A DNA stretch of 64,000 nucleotides from Phenylobacterium sp. SCN 70-31. GTDB taxonomy: Bacteria > Pseudomonadota > Alphaproteobacteria > Caulobacterales > Caulobacteraceae. The stretch covers positions 110,297 through 174,296 of the forward strand of contig NZ_MEEX01000005.1 in the NCBI RefSeq assembly GCF_001724605.1, in the 5' to 3' direction. Below the pieces are notes generated by a model that saw nothing but the letters and a program-made list of their open reading frames with translations, made no database searches and was not told where the DNA came from. Position numbers and translations under genes: made by a program. This document shows positions 17,129 to 24,980 of this stretch, piece after piece (position 1 is the stretch's first letter; each line of letters begins with the position of its first letter).

Positions 17129-17388
17129 CCGCCGCTCAGCGCCCCGAAGATCAGGACCTGGTCGCCGCCCCCGACGGGGGCGGCGACGGTTCGGGCTTCG
17201 TCCGGACCCACGAAGATCCGCATGTGGCGACGGATGCGATCCTGTTCGTCCACCACGCGGAACTTCAGGCCGGGAAACCGGAGGTCCAGGTCGTCGAGCA
17301 CCGCCGCCACCGTCGCCCCCTCGGCCATCACCCGCGTGGCGCCGTCGGTATAGGCGATGAGCTGCGAGGGGATCGAAACCGCGATCAT
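17125..17388 (-). CDS. MoaD/ThiS-like small ubiquitin-fold protein
   Basis: 87 residues. The pattern is that of a beta-grasp sulfur carrier: IPSQLIAYTDGAT, a helix starting VAAVLDDLDLRFPGL, VDEQDRIRRHMRIFVG, GGGDQVLIFGAL, and a terminal Gly-Gly. The C-terminal GG can be adenylated or thiocarboxylated in the MoaD, ThiS and CysO families. The ATG (17388) overlaps the stop of the upstream propeller gene (ATGA), so the two are translationally coupled. No activating E1-like enzyme or molybdopterin/thiamin gene is nearby, so the pathway is unknown. A longer upstream frame was rejected because only this start gives the domain. Confidence 0.82.
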   Translation of the reverse strand: MIAVSIPSQLIAYTDGATRVMAEGATVAAVLDDLDLRFPGLKFRVVDEQDRIRRHMRIFVGPDEARTVAAPVGGGDQVLIFGALSGG

Positions 17389-18509
17389 GGCCGGAGCGGG
17401 ACCGCCACGACGGAATAGATTTCGGGGAGGTGGGCGGCGACCTGGCGCCAGGTCCCGCCTTCGTCGTCGCTCATCCAGATCTCGCCGCCGGTCGTGCCGA
17501 TGTAGAGGCCGGCCGGCGCACAGGCGTCGCCACAGAACGCCTGGCGCTTGACGGTGAACCATCCCTGCTCGGCCGGGAAGCCGCGGTCCTGCCGTTCCCA
17601 CGTGGCGCCGCCATCACGGGTGCGGTAGGCGGCGGGCCGACCGCCGGGGCTGACGCGGGGCCACACCTCGGTTCCGTCCATGGGCCAGACCCAGGCGGTG
17701 TCGCGGTCGCGGGGGTGGGGTACGACGGTGAAGCCGATATCGCCGATGTCGGCCGGCATGGCCTCGCCGATCCGCTCCCATCGTTCGGCGGGACGGTCCA
17801 GGCGATAGATCCCGCAGTGGTTCTGCTGCCAGATCCGATCAGGGTCCGACGGCGCCAGGGCGATATAGTGGCTGTCCTGGCCGAATTCCGGATACGGGTC
17901 GGGCAGGAAGTCGCAGCGGACGTTCTGGTTCAGGGGTCGCCATGTAGCGCCCTGATCATGGGTTTCGAGCACCCCGGCCGAACAGGTGGCCAGGTACATG
18001 TGCCGGGCGTCTCGAGGGTCGATCACCACCTGGTTCAGGATGGCGCCGTCCGGCGTGCCGCCCTCGGGCGGGAACCAGTCCATCGCCCGAGGGTGCAGGT
18101 TCAGGCCCTCGACGCTCTCCCAGGTGTCGCCGCCGTCGCCGCTTCGGAACAGCGCGGGGGGCGAGACGCCGGCCCACCAGACATCCGGTTCGGACGCGTG
18201 GCCCGGCTCCAGCCAGAAGGAATGATTCACGGAACGGCCATGGGGGTCGCCTTTCGGGAAGGCCGGCGGCCGCGTCGCCTCGGCCCAGGTCGCGCCACCG
18301 TCGGTCGAGCGCAGGATGGTGGGTCCGAGGTGGCCGGTGGAGGCGGCCATCAGCATCGTGCGGCCGTCACGCGGGTCGCGGACGAAGTGGTTGATGATCT
18401 GGCCCAGGAACAACGGCCCTTCCACCGACCATGATCGGCGGGCCGTGTCGCTGCGATAGATCCAGGCGCCCTTTCGGGACCCGACGAGCAATTGGATCGC
18501 GTGAGTCAT
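17385..18509 (-). CDS. BNR/Asp-box beta-propeller protein (sialidase/sortilin-like fold)
   Basis: 374 residues, no signal peptide, GGAGGT ribosome site. At least five Asp-box repeats are visible: STDGGATWAEA, SGDGGDTWESV, THDQGATWRPL, TRDGGATWERQ and SDDEGGTWRQV. The fold is therefore a six- or seven-bladed propeller as in sialidases, sortilin and photosystem assembly factors. Sialidase catalytic residues are not evident, so an enzymatic label is not justified. It is probably cytoplasmic. It is coupled to the MoaD-like gene by a 4-base overlap, an arrangement that suggests a functional pair of unknown role. Confidence 0.82.
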   Translation of the reverse strand: MTHAIQLLVGSRKGAWIYRSDTARRSWSVEGPLFLGQIINHFVRDPRDGRTMLMAASTGHLGPTILRSTDGGATWAEATRPPAFPKGDPHGRSVNHSFWLEPGHASEPDVWWAGVSPPALFRSGDGGDTWESVEGLNLHPRAMDWFPPEGGTPDGAILNQVVIDPRDARHMYLATCSAGVLETHDQGATWRPLNQNVRCDFLPDPYPEFGQDSHYIALAPSDPDRIWQQNHCGIYRLDRPAERWERIGEAMPADIGDIGFTVVPHPRDRDTAWVWPMDGTEVWPRVSPGGRPAAYRTRDGGATWERQDRGFPAEQGWFTVKRQAFCGDACAPAGLYIGTTGGEIWMSDDEGGTWRQVAAHLPEIYSVVAVPLRP

Positions 18510-18612
18510 CTGGAACCTCCCAATCCCAGGACGTTCGGGCGGAGCCTAGTCCGACAAACCCGGACAGCGGAAGCGCAGTTTCCGGACCTTGACTCCGGGC
18601 GCGCGAAGAATA

Positions 18613-18627
18613 GAACAAAAGACGAAC
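18613..18627 (+). promoter_or_regulatory. LexA (SOS) box upstream of imuA
   Basis: GAAC-AAAAGAC-GAAC is a perfect GAAC-N7-GAAC, the alphaproteobacterial LexA operator. It lies 19 bases before the imuA start. It should place imuA-imuB (and probably dnaE2) under SOS control, as known in Caulobacter. Confidence 0.9.
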
Positions 18628-18646
18628 AATCAGGAGTCTTTCTTTC

Positions 18647-19462
18647 ATGGCCCAGGGGCCCGCGCCGCGGATCGCAGACCTGGCCGCCCGGATCGCCAGG
18701 ATCGAGGGCGGTGCGCGGCCGGATGCGGGCGTCATCCCTCTGGGCGTCCCCGCGATCGACGCCTGCCTGCCGGGCGGAAGCCTTGGAGGGAGAGGATTGC
18801 CGCTGGGCCGCTGGCACGAAGTGGCCGCCGACGGGATGGAGACCGAGCTTTCGGCCGCGCCCGCCCTCTTCGCCGGCCTGGCGGCCTCGCCTCTCGCCCG
18901 GCGGGGCGAGGCGGTCTGGGTGTTCCGGCGCGACGACCTGTGGGCGCCGGGGCTGGCCGGGCTGGGATTTCCCGCAGCACGCCTGGTGCAGGTCTGGGCG
19001 CGGGACGAGGCCGAGGTGCTGGGGGTGATGGAGGACGCCCTGGCGACGCCCGGGGTCTCGGTGGTCTTCGGCGAGGCCGGAACGATCGACCTGACGGCCG
19101 GGCGCCGACTGCAACTGGCCTGCGAGCGACGGGGATCGACCGGCTTCGTCCTCGACCGACGCCCCTTCGGCGGAGAGGCGAAGCGACTGGGACCGGGGAC
19201 GGCGGCGGCTACGCGCTGGCGGGTGGCCTCGGCCCCGTCCGCGCCGCCGGCCGAGGGGGTCGGCCTGGGCGCGCCGCGTCTGGCCGTGACGCTGGAACGG
19301 TGCCGGGGCGGGCGGCCCGGCGCCTGGATTCTGGAGGCCGCCTGCGTCTACGGCGGCGGGCCGGGCTTTTACAGGGAGGCCTCGGATGACACGCATCCTC
19401 TGCGCCTGGTCGCCCCGCTGGGCGATCGCCAACTGGCGACGGCGGGCCGCCGCGCGGCCTGA
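18647..19462 (+). CDS. imuA: ImuA, SOS mutasome RecA-like protein
   Basis: 271 residues; the ATG at 18647 follows AGGAG (18632-18636). It is a SulA/RecA-like ATPase-fold protein typical of ImuA in imuA-imuB-dnaE2 cassettes: N-terminal ADLAARIARIEGG, the IPLGVPAIDACLPGGSLGG turn, and VWVFRRDDLWAPGLAGLGF. A canonical P-loop is not obvious. It supports error-prone translesion synthesis with ImuB and DnaE2. The imuB start lies inside its 3' end (77-base overlap), and it is preceded by a LexA box. Confidence 0.9.
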   Translation: MAQGPAPRIADLAARIARIEGGARPDAGVIPLGVPAIDACLPGGSLGGRGLPLGRWHEVAADGMETELSAAPALFAGLAASPLARRGEAVWVFRRDDLWAPGLAGLGFPAARLVQVWARDEAEVLGVMEDALATPGVSVVFGEAGTIDLTAGRRLQLACERRGSTGFVLDRRPFGGEAKRLGPGTAAATRWRVASAPSAPPAEGVGLGAPRLAVTLERCRGGRPGAWILEAACVYGGGPGFYREASDDTHPLRLVAPLGDRQLATAGRRAA

Positions 19463-20948
19463 AGCCGCGTCGCCCAAAGCCCCATCGGCTGACGCGGAGA
19501 CGCCGTTCGCCCTGGTGGAGACCGTTCGCCAGGCGCGGCGGCTGGCCGCCGTCGATCACCGGGCCGCGGCCCTCGGCCTGCAACCGGGCCAGAAACTCAC
19601 CGACGCTCGCGCACGGGTTCCAGGCCTGATCGTAGCGCCAGCCGAACCCGAAGCCGACGCGGCGGCCCTGGAGGCGCTGGTCGACTGGTGCGTCCGCTAT
19701 TCCCCGGCCGTCGCCGCCGATCCTCCGGACGGTCTGTTCCTGGACGTGACCGGCGTCGCCCACCTGTGGGGCGGCGAAGCGGATCTGATGGCCGATCTGC
19801 GGGCCCGGCTTTTCGCGAACGGCCTGCCCTTCCGCCTGGCGCTGGCCGACACGCCCGGTGCGGCCTGGGCCCTGGCCCGCCACGGCCGCGACGGGACCAT
19901 CGCGCCGCCGGGGGAACAGGCGGCGCTCCTGGCGCCGCTGCCGCCTGCCGCCCTGCGGCTCGAACCCGAGGCCACGGCCCAGATCGAACGTCTGGGCCTA
20001 AGCCGGCTGGGACAACTCCTGGACATCCCCCGAGCGCCGCTGGGACGACGTTTCGGAGCTCGCACCCTCATGCGGCTGGACCAGGCGCTGGGCCGAGCGC
20101 CCGAGGCCTTGAGGTTCCGACGACCGCCGACCCCTTGGATGGCGCGGCTGGCCTTCTTCGAGCCCGTCTCGGCGCCCGAGGACATGGCCCGGGTGACACA
20201 GGACGTGGTGGCCGAACTGTGCCGCCGCCTGGAAGCCGGGGGACGGGGCGCACGGCGCTTCGCCCTCGCCTTCCACCGGGTGGACGGCCGGGCGCTGCCG
20301 CTCGAGGCCGGGCTGTCGCTGGCCGGACGCGACGCGGCGCGGATCGCCCGGCTGTTCCAGCCCCGTCTGGAGACCGTGGACCCGGGCTTCGGCGTGGAGG
20401 CCATCACCCTGTGCGCCTATGAGGTGGAGGCCGTCCAGGCTCTCCAGACTCGGATCGAGGCCGGCGAGACGCCGGCGGCCGAGGACGGGCTGACTCCGCT
20501 CGTGGACCGCCTGGTCAACCGCCTGGGCGCCGACCGGGTCTGGCGCGCCGCCCCGATGGAAAGCCACATCCCGGAGAAGGCGGTCGCGCGGATCGCCGCG
20601 ATCGGAGCCCGGACCACGGCCGCGCCGTGGGATTCCCGGACGCCGCGGCCCGTGCGCCTGTTCCGTCGGCCCGAGCCTCTGGAGGGCGTCTACGCCCTTC
20701 TCCCCGACGACCCGCCGCGTCGCTTTCGCTGGCGGGGTCGCGTCCACGACGTCCGCCGCGCCGAAGGCCCGGAACGGATCGGCGAGGACTGGTGGCTGCG
20801 CGACATCGAGGACGTCTCGCCCGTTCGCGTGCGCGACTACTACCGGGTGGAGGACCAGGACGGCGCCCGCTTCTGGCTGTTCCGCGCCGGTCTCTACGCC
20901 GACGCGGGCGCCCCTCCGCAATGGTGGATGCACGGGGTGTTCGGATGA
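19386..20948 (+). CDS. imuB: ImuB, catalytically degenerate Y-family polymerase
   Basis: 520 residues. The Y-family polymerase fold is visible: VDHRAAALGLQPGQKLTDAR, DPPDGLFLDVTGVAHLWGG, LALADTPGAAWALARHG, and the thumb/little-finger region. The palm normally starts with the metal-binding DxD; here it starts RILCAWSPRWAIANW, lacking the first acidic residue. ImuB proteins are inactive polymerases that bridge the beta clamp, ImuA and DnaE2. The C-terminal region (from about 420: RRFRWRGRVHDVRRAEGPER, WWLRDIEDVSPVRVRDYYRV) is the conserved ImuB tail. It overlaps imuA; a VOC gene and then dnaE2 follow. Confidence 0.93.
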   Translation: MTRILCAWSPRWAIANWRRRAAARPEAASPKAPSADAETPFALVETVRQARRLAAVDHRAAALGLQPGQKLTDARARVPGLIVAPAEPEADAAALEALVDWCVRYSPAVAADPPDGLFLDVTGVAHLWGGEADLMADLRARLFANGLPFRLALADTPGAAWALARHGRDGTIAPPGEQAALLAPLPPAALRLEPEATAQIERLGLSRLGQLLDIPRAPLGRRFGARTLMRLDQALGRAPEALRFRRPPTPWMARLAFFEPVSAPEDMARVTQDVVAELCRRLEAGGRGARRFALAFHRVDGRALPLEAGLSLAGRDAARIARLFQPRLETVDPGFGVEAITLCAYEVEAVQALQTRIEAGETPAAEDGLTPLVDRLVNRLGADRVWRAAPMESHIPEKAVARIAAIGARTTAAPWDSRTPRPVRLFRRPEPLEGVYALLPDDPPRRFRWRGRVHDVRRAEGPERIGEDWWLRDIEDVSPVRVRDYYRVEDQDGARFWLFRAGLYADAGAPPQWWMHGVFG

Positions 20949-20996
20949 CCAAGCCCTCCCGCCGCCCCGACGTTCCCGAGCGCCAAAGGAGACTTC

Positions 20997-21401
20997 ATGA
21001 AACCCAGGATCAGCCTGATCACCCTCGGCGCGCGGGATCTGCCGCGCATGATCGCCTTCTACCGCGACGGCCTGGGCTTCCCGACCCACAACTACGCCCC
21101 GGGCGACGACATGGTGATGTTCCGGATGGAGGGAACGTGGCTCGGCCTCTTCCCACGCGAGGAACAGGCCCGGGACGCCCAGGTGTCGCCGGACGGCTCG
21201 GGGTTCGGCGGCGTGGTGCTGTCCCGCAACGAGCCTTCGAAGGCCGAGGTCGACGCCACCTTCGCCGAAGCCCTGGCCGCCGGGGCGACTGCCGTGAAGC
21301 CGCCGCAGGACGTCTTCTGGGGCGGCTATTCCGGCTACTTCGCCGACCCCGAGGAGAATCTCTGGGAAGTCGCCTGGAACCCCTTCACCGACCTGACGTG
21401 A
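20997..21401 (+). CDS. VOC (glyoxalase/dioxygenase-fold) family protein
   Basis: 134 residues, in the mutasome operon 48 bases after imuB, with AAAGGAG before the ATG. It has a beta-alpha-beta-beta-beta repeat typical of the vicinal oxygen chelate fold: KPRISLITLGARDLPRMIAF, YRDGLGFPTHNYAPGDDMV, and the last strand YFADPEENLWEVAWNPF with the C-terminal Glu metal ligand. The first ligand position lacks the usual His, so metal binding is uncertain. Relatives include fosfomycin/bleomycin resistance proteins and lactoylglutathione lyases. No link to DNA repair is evident; it may simply be co-transcribed. Confidence 0.88.
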   Translation: MKPRISLITLGARDLPRMIAFYRDGLGFPTHNYAPGDDMVMFRMEGTWLGLFPREEQARDAQVSPDGSGFGGVVLSRNEPSKAEVDATFAEALAAGATAVKPPQDVFWGGYSGYFADPEENLWEVAWNPFTDLT

Positions 21402-21436
21402 GCGGGCGGCTTCCTCTCATTCCAGGAAGGAGCGCG

Positions 21437-21686
21437 GGCCACGAACCCCCACGCAAAACACGAACAGGTCGTGGCGGGGTGCGCCGGCGTCCAGTCCTGC
21501 GAGGCCGCGAAGCGGCGCCTCTCGAACGTCAGGGAGCCACGGATGCGCACGGAGACACACGGATGGCGCGGCGGCCATCATCCGTGTCGATCCGTGTGCA
21601 TCCGTGGACAAAGGACACTGAGCCTCCGCTCACGCGAAGGCTGGGGATGACCCGTCCGTTCGGGTCTTTCGTGTGGGCTCGTGGCC
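21437..21686. repeat. Nested foldback repeat element upstream of dnaE2
   Basis: The 331-base gap between the VOC gene and dnaE2 is mostly this element. The outer arms 21437-21465 and 21658-21686 are 29-base imperfect inverted repeats with 24 matches, beginning GGCCACGA and rich in CACGAA. Inside is a second inverted repeat, 21537-21566 against 21579-21607, built of CACGGAT units with a 12-base centre. The CACGAA core recurs at 7683 and 41551. It could be a MITE-like or REP-like element, or a structured leader of dnaE2. Confidence 0.6.
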
Positions 21687-21732
21687 AGGACACAGGACGC
21701 CTGCGGCGCCCAGCGCGCCGGAAGGCCGCGCC

Positions 21733-24700
21733 ATGACCCGCTATGTCGAGCTGCAGGCGGCGACGAACTTCTCGTTCCTGCGAGGGGCGTCGCATCCGTG
21801 GGAGCTGGTCACCCGGGCGGCGGAGCTGGGGATGGCCGCCATCGGGATCTGCGACCGCAACAGCCTGGCCGGCGTGGCGCGGGCATGGCGGGCGCAGCAG
21901 AAACTCAATCATCAAGGCGTGACTGTGCGCGCCCTGACGGGCTGCCGCCTCGACTTCGTGGACGGAACGCCCAGCCTGCTCGTCTACCCCACCGACCGGG
22001 AGGCCTACGGCCGCCTCACCCGTCTGCTCACCGCCGGCCAGCGCCGGACGGAGAAGGGGGGCTGCGAGCTGCACTGGGAGGATTTCCTGGGCCATGCCGA
22101 AGGCCAGCTCGTGCTCGCGATCCCGCCCGAGGACCTCGACCAGGCCTTCGAGGGCGACCTTCGTCGGCTGGCGGGAGAATTGCCCGACGTCTGGTTGGCG
22201 GCTGCGCGGCGCTACGGCGCGCGGGACCTGCACCGCATCGGCCGGCTGGCGGCCCTCGCCGACCGGGGCGGCCTGCCGTTGGTGGCCACGAACGACGTCC
22301 TCTATCACGCGCCCGACCGGCGGCCGCTGCAGGACGTGCTCACCTGCATCCGCGAGGGCTGCACGATCCACGAGGCGGGGCTGCGATTGCTGGCCAACGC
22401 CGAGCGGCATCTGAAGGCGCCCGACGAGATGGTCCGCCTCTTCGCCGAGTTTCCGGGCGCGGTCGGGCGCAGCGCCGAGATCGCCGACCGCGTGGCGTTC
22501 GACCTGGGCGACCTCCGCTACGAGTATCCGGACGAACCGGTCCCCCCCGGCAAGACGGCGATCCAGCACCTGCGCGACCTGACCTGGGCCGGGGCCGCCG
22601 AGCGCTATCCCGGCGGCCCGTCGCAGGATGTCGTCCGCATCCTCGAGCAGGAACTCGACCTGATCGAGCGGCTCGACTACCCGAACTACTTCCTCACGGT
22701 GCACGACATCGTCCAGCACGCGCGACAGGAACTGCGCATCCTGTGCCAGGGACGCGGCTCGGCCGCCAATTCGTGCGTCTGCTACTGCCTGGGCGTCACG
22801 GCCGTCGATCCGGCGAAGCCGGGCCAGGAACTGCTCTTCTCGCGCTTCCTTTCCGAGAACCGCGGCGAACCGCCCGACATCGACGTGGATTTCGAACACG
22901 AGCGCCGCGAGGAGGTGATGCAGTACGTCTACAGGCGCTACGGCCGCCACCGCGCCGCCATCGTCGCCACGGTGATCCACTATCGACCGCGCATGGCCAT
23001 CCGGCAGGTGGGCAAGGCGCTGGGCCTGACCGAGGACATCACCGCCGCCCTGGCGAACACCGTCTGGGGCAGCTACGGCGACGCGGTTCCGGACGCGCAT
23101 ATCCGCCAGGCCGGCCTCGATCCCGAGGCCCCCGAGATCCGCCGCGCGACGACCTTGGCCGAGCAGCTGCTGAAGTTCCCCCGCCACCTGTCGCAGCACG
23201 TGGGCGGTTATGTCCTGACCAGGCGCCGGCTGGACGAGACGGTCCCCATCGGCAACGCGGCGATGGCGGACCGCACGTTCATCGAATGGGACAAGGACGA
23301 CATCGACGCCCTGGGCCTGATGAAGGTGGATGTCCTGGCGCTCGGGATGCTGACGGCGCTGAAGAAGGCTTTCGATCTCCTGCCACCGCTGCCGAACGGC
23401 CGGCGCATCGTCGAGATCGCCGATGTTCCGCAGGAGCAGGACGCCGTCTACGACATGCTCTGCAAGGCGGACTCCATCGGCGTGTTCCAGGTTGAGAGCC
23501 GGGCGCAGATGTCGATGCTGCCGCGGCTGAAGCCCCGGATTTTCTACGATCTGGTGATCGAGGTGGCGATCGTTCGTCCTGGTCCGATCCAGGGCGACAT
23601 GGTGCACCCCTATCTGAAGCGAAGGGAGAATCCTCGTCTCGTCGACTATCCGCGGCCGGGGCCGGATTACCCGCCGGACGAACTGGAAAAGATCCTGAAA
23701 AAGACCCTGGGCGTGCCGCTCTTCCAGGAGCAGGCGATGAAGATCGCCATCACGGGCGCCGAGTTCTCGGACGACGACGCCGACGGCCTGCGTCGGTCGA
23801 TGGCCACATTCCGCAACCTGGGAAACGTGGGGGACTACGAGGAGAAGTTCGTCGGCGGCATGACCCGCCGCGGCTACGACCGCGACTTCGCCGAGCGGTG
23901 CTTCAAGCAGATCGAAGGCTTCGGCTCATACGGCTTCCCGGAGAGTCACGCGATCAGCTTCGCGCTGCTGGTCTACGCGTCGGCCTGGGTGAAATGCGTC
24001 CATCCCGACGCTTTCCTGACGTCGCTCCTGAACAGCCAGCCGATGGGCTTCTACCAGCCGGCGCAACTGGTCCGCGACGCGCGCGAGCATGGCGTCGAGG
24101 TGCGCCCGCCCGACGTGATGTTCAGCGCCTGGGAGACCACCCTGGAAGAAAAAGACGATCCGCGCGAACGGCTGCGCCCGGTCCGGCTGGGTCTGCATCA
24201 GGTGAAAGGCCTGAAGAAGGAGGCCGACGGCGCGGCGCTGGCCAGGGCGCGGGCGGCCGGCGCGCGCACGGTGCGGGACTTCGCCCGGCTGGGCGGTTTC
24301 GGCCGGCGGTCGATGGAATTGCTGGCCGAGGCCGACGCCTTCCGCAGCCTGGGGCTCACCCGCCGCGAGGCGCTTTGGGCGGTGAAGGGCCTGGCGGGGG
24401 AATGGAACGCCGAGACGTCGGCCCCGCTCCTGCTGCGCCAGGTGGTGAAGGAGGCCCAGGTCCCCCTGCCGTTCATGACGGCCGCCCAGGGCGTGGCCGA
24501 GGACTACCGCACCACCAGCCTGTCGTTGCGGGCCCACCCCATCGACTTCTTCCGCGGCGACCTGGCGGCGATGGGCGCGCGGCCCTGCGCCGATCTGAGG
24601 GCCGCTCGCGACCGGGCGCGCCTGTCGGTGGGCGGCCTGGTCCTGGTGCGGCAACGGCCGGGGACCGCCAAGGGCGTGATCTTCATGACCCTGGAGGACG

Positions 24701-24945
24701 AGACGGGCGTGGCCAACATCGTCGTCTGGCGCGACGCCTTCGAGGCCGCCCGCGGGGTGGTGATGGGGGCCGGCTTCGTGGTCGTTCACGGCCAGGTGCA
24801 GAAGGAGGGCGACGTGATCCATCTGGTGGCCGAGCGGTTCACCGACCTCTCCCACCGGCTGGCCGAACTGCGCGACGACGGCGAGCCGATCTCGGCCCGT
24901 TCGAAAGTGACCGGCCGCCTGATCCGCAGCCGGGATTTCCACTGA
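21733..24945 (+). CDS. dnaE2: Error-prone DNA polymerase DnaE2
   Basis: 1070 residues; ATG at 21733. It is a C-family polymerase of the DnaE2 branch: shortened PHP domain at the N-terminus ([20 protein letters not shown]), palm with catalytic aspartates in [20 protein letters not shown], fingers, helix-hairpin-helix, and a C-terminal OB fold ([20 protein letters not shown], then [14 protein letters not shown]). The C-terminus RLIRSRDFH matches the family. It performs the bypass synthesis in SOS mutagenesis with ImuA and ImuB, and is non-essential in relatives. It follows the foldback repeat; no second LexA box was found, so it probably depends on the imuA promoter. Confidence 0.97.
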   Translation: MTRYVELQAATNFSFLRGASHPWELVTRAAELGMAAIGICDRNSLAGVARAWRAQQKLNHQGVTVRALTGCRLDFVDGTPSLLVYPTDREAYGRLTRLLTAGQRRTEKGGCELHWEDFLGHAEGQLVLAIPPEDLDQAFEGDLRRLAGELPDVWLAAARRYGARDLHRIGRLAALADRGGLPLVATNDVLYHAPDRRPLQDVLTCIREGCTIHEAGLRLLANAERHLKAPDEMVRLFAEFPGAVGRSAEIADRVAFDLGDLRYEYPDEPVPPGKTAIQHLRDLTWAGAAERYPGGPSQDVVRILEQELDLIERLDYPNYFLTVHDIVQHARQELRILCQGRGSAANSCVCYCLGVTAVDPAKPGQELLFSRFLSENRGEPPDIDVDFEHERREEVMQYVYRRYGRHRAAIVATVIHYRPRMAIRQVGKALGLTEDITAALANTVWGSYGDAVPDAHIRQAGLDPEAPEIRRATTLAEQLLKFPRHLSQHVGGYVLTRRRLDETVPIGNAAMADRTFIEWDKDDIDALGLMKVDVLALGMLTALKKAFDLLPPLPNGRRIVEIADVPQEQDAVYDMLCKADSIGVFQVESRAQMSMLPRLKPRIFYDLVIEVAIVRPGPIQGDMVHPYLKRRENPRLVDYPRPGPDYPPDELEKILKKTLGVPLFQEQAMKIAITGAEFSDDDADGLRRSMATFRNLGNVGDYEEKFVGGMTRRGYDRDFAERCFKQIEGFGSYGFPESHAISFALLVYASAWVKCVHPDAFLTSLLNSQPMGFYQPAQLVRDAREHGVEVRPPDVMFSAWETTLEEKDDPRERLRPVRLGLHQVKGLKKEADGAALARARAAGARTVRDFARLGGFGRRSMELLAEADAFRSLGLTRREALWAVKGLAGEWNAETSAPLLLRQVVKEAQVPLPFMTAAQGVAEDYRTTSLSLRAHPIDFFRGDLAAMGARPCADLRAARDRARLSVGGLVLVRQRPGTAKGVIFMTLEDETGVANIVVWRDAFEAARGVVMGAGFVVVHGQVQKEGDVIHLVAERFTDLSHRLAELRDDGEPISARSKVTGRLIRSRDFH

Positions 24946-24980
24946 GGCGGGATCGGCCGAAACCTGGGCCCGCGCCCAAC

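Noticed and set aside
17385..18509. Annotation of the propeller protein as an active sialidase
   Set aside because: Asp boxes define only the fold; the Arg triad and catalytic Asp/Tyr/Glu of sialidases are not evident and there is no signal peptide.
21402..21732. Second LexA box before dnaE2
   Set aside because: GAAC occurs twice (around 21443 and 21462) but with a 15-base spacer rather than 7, inside the foldback repeat.
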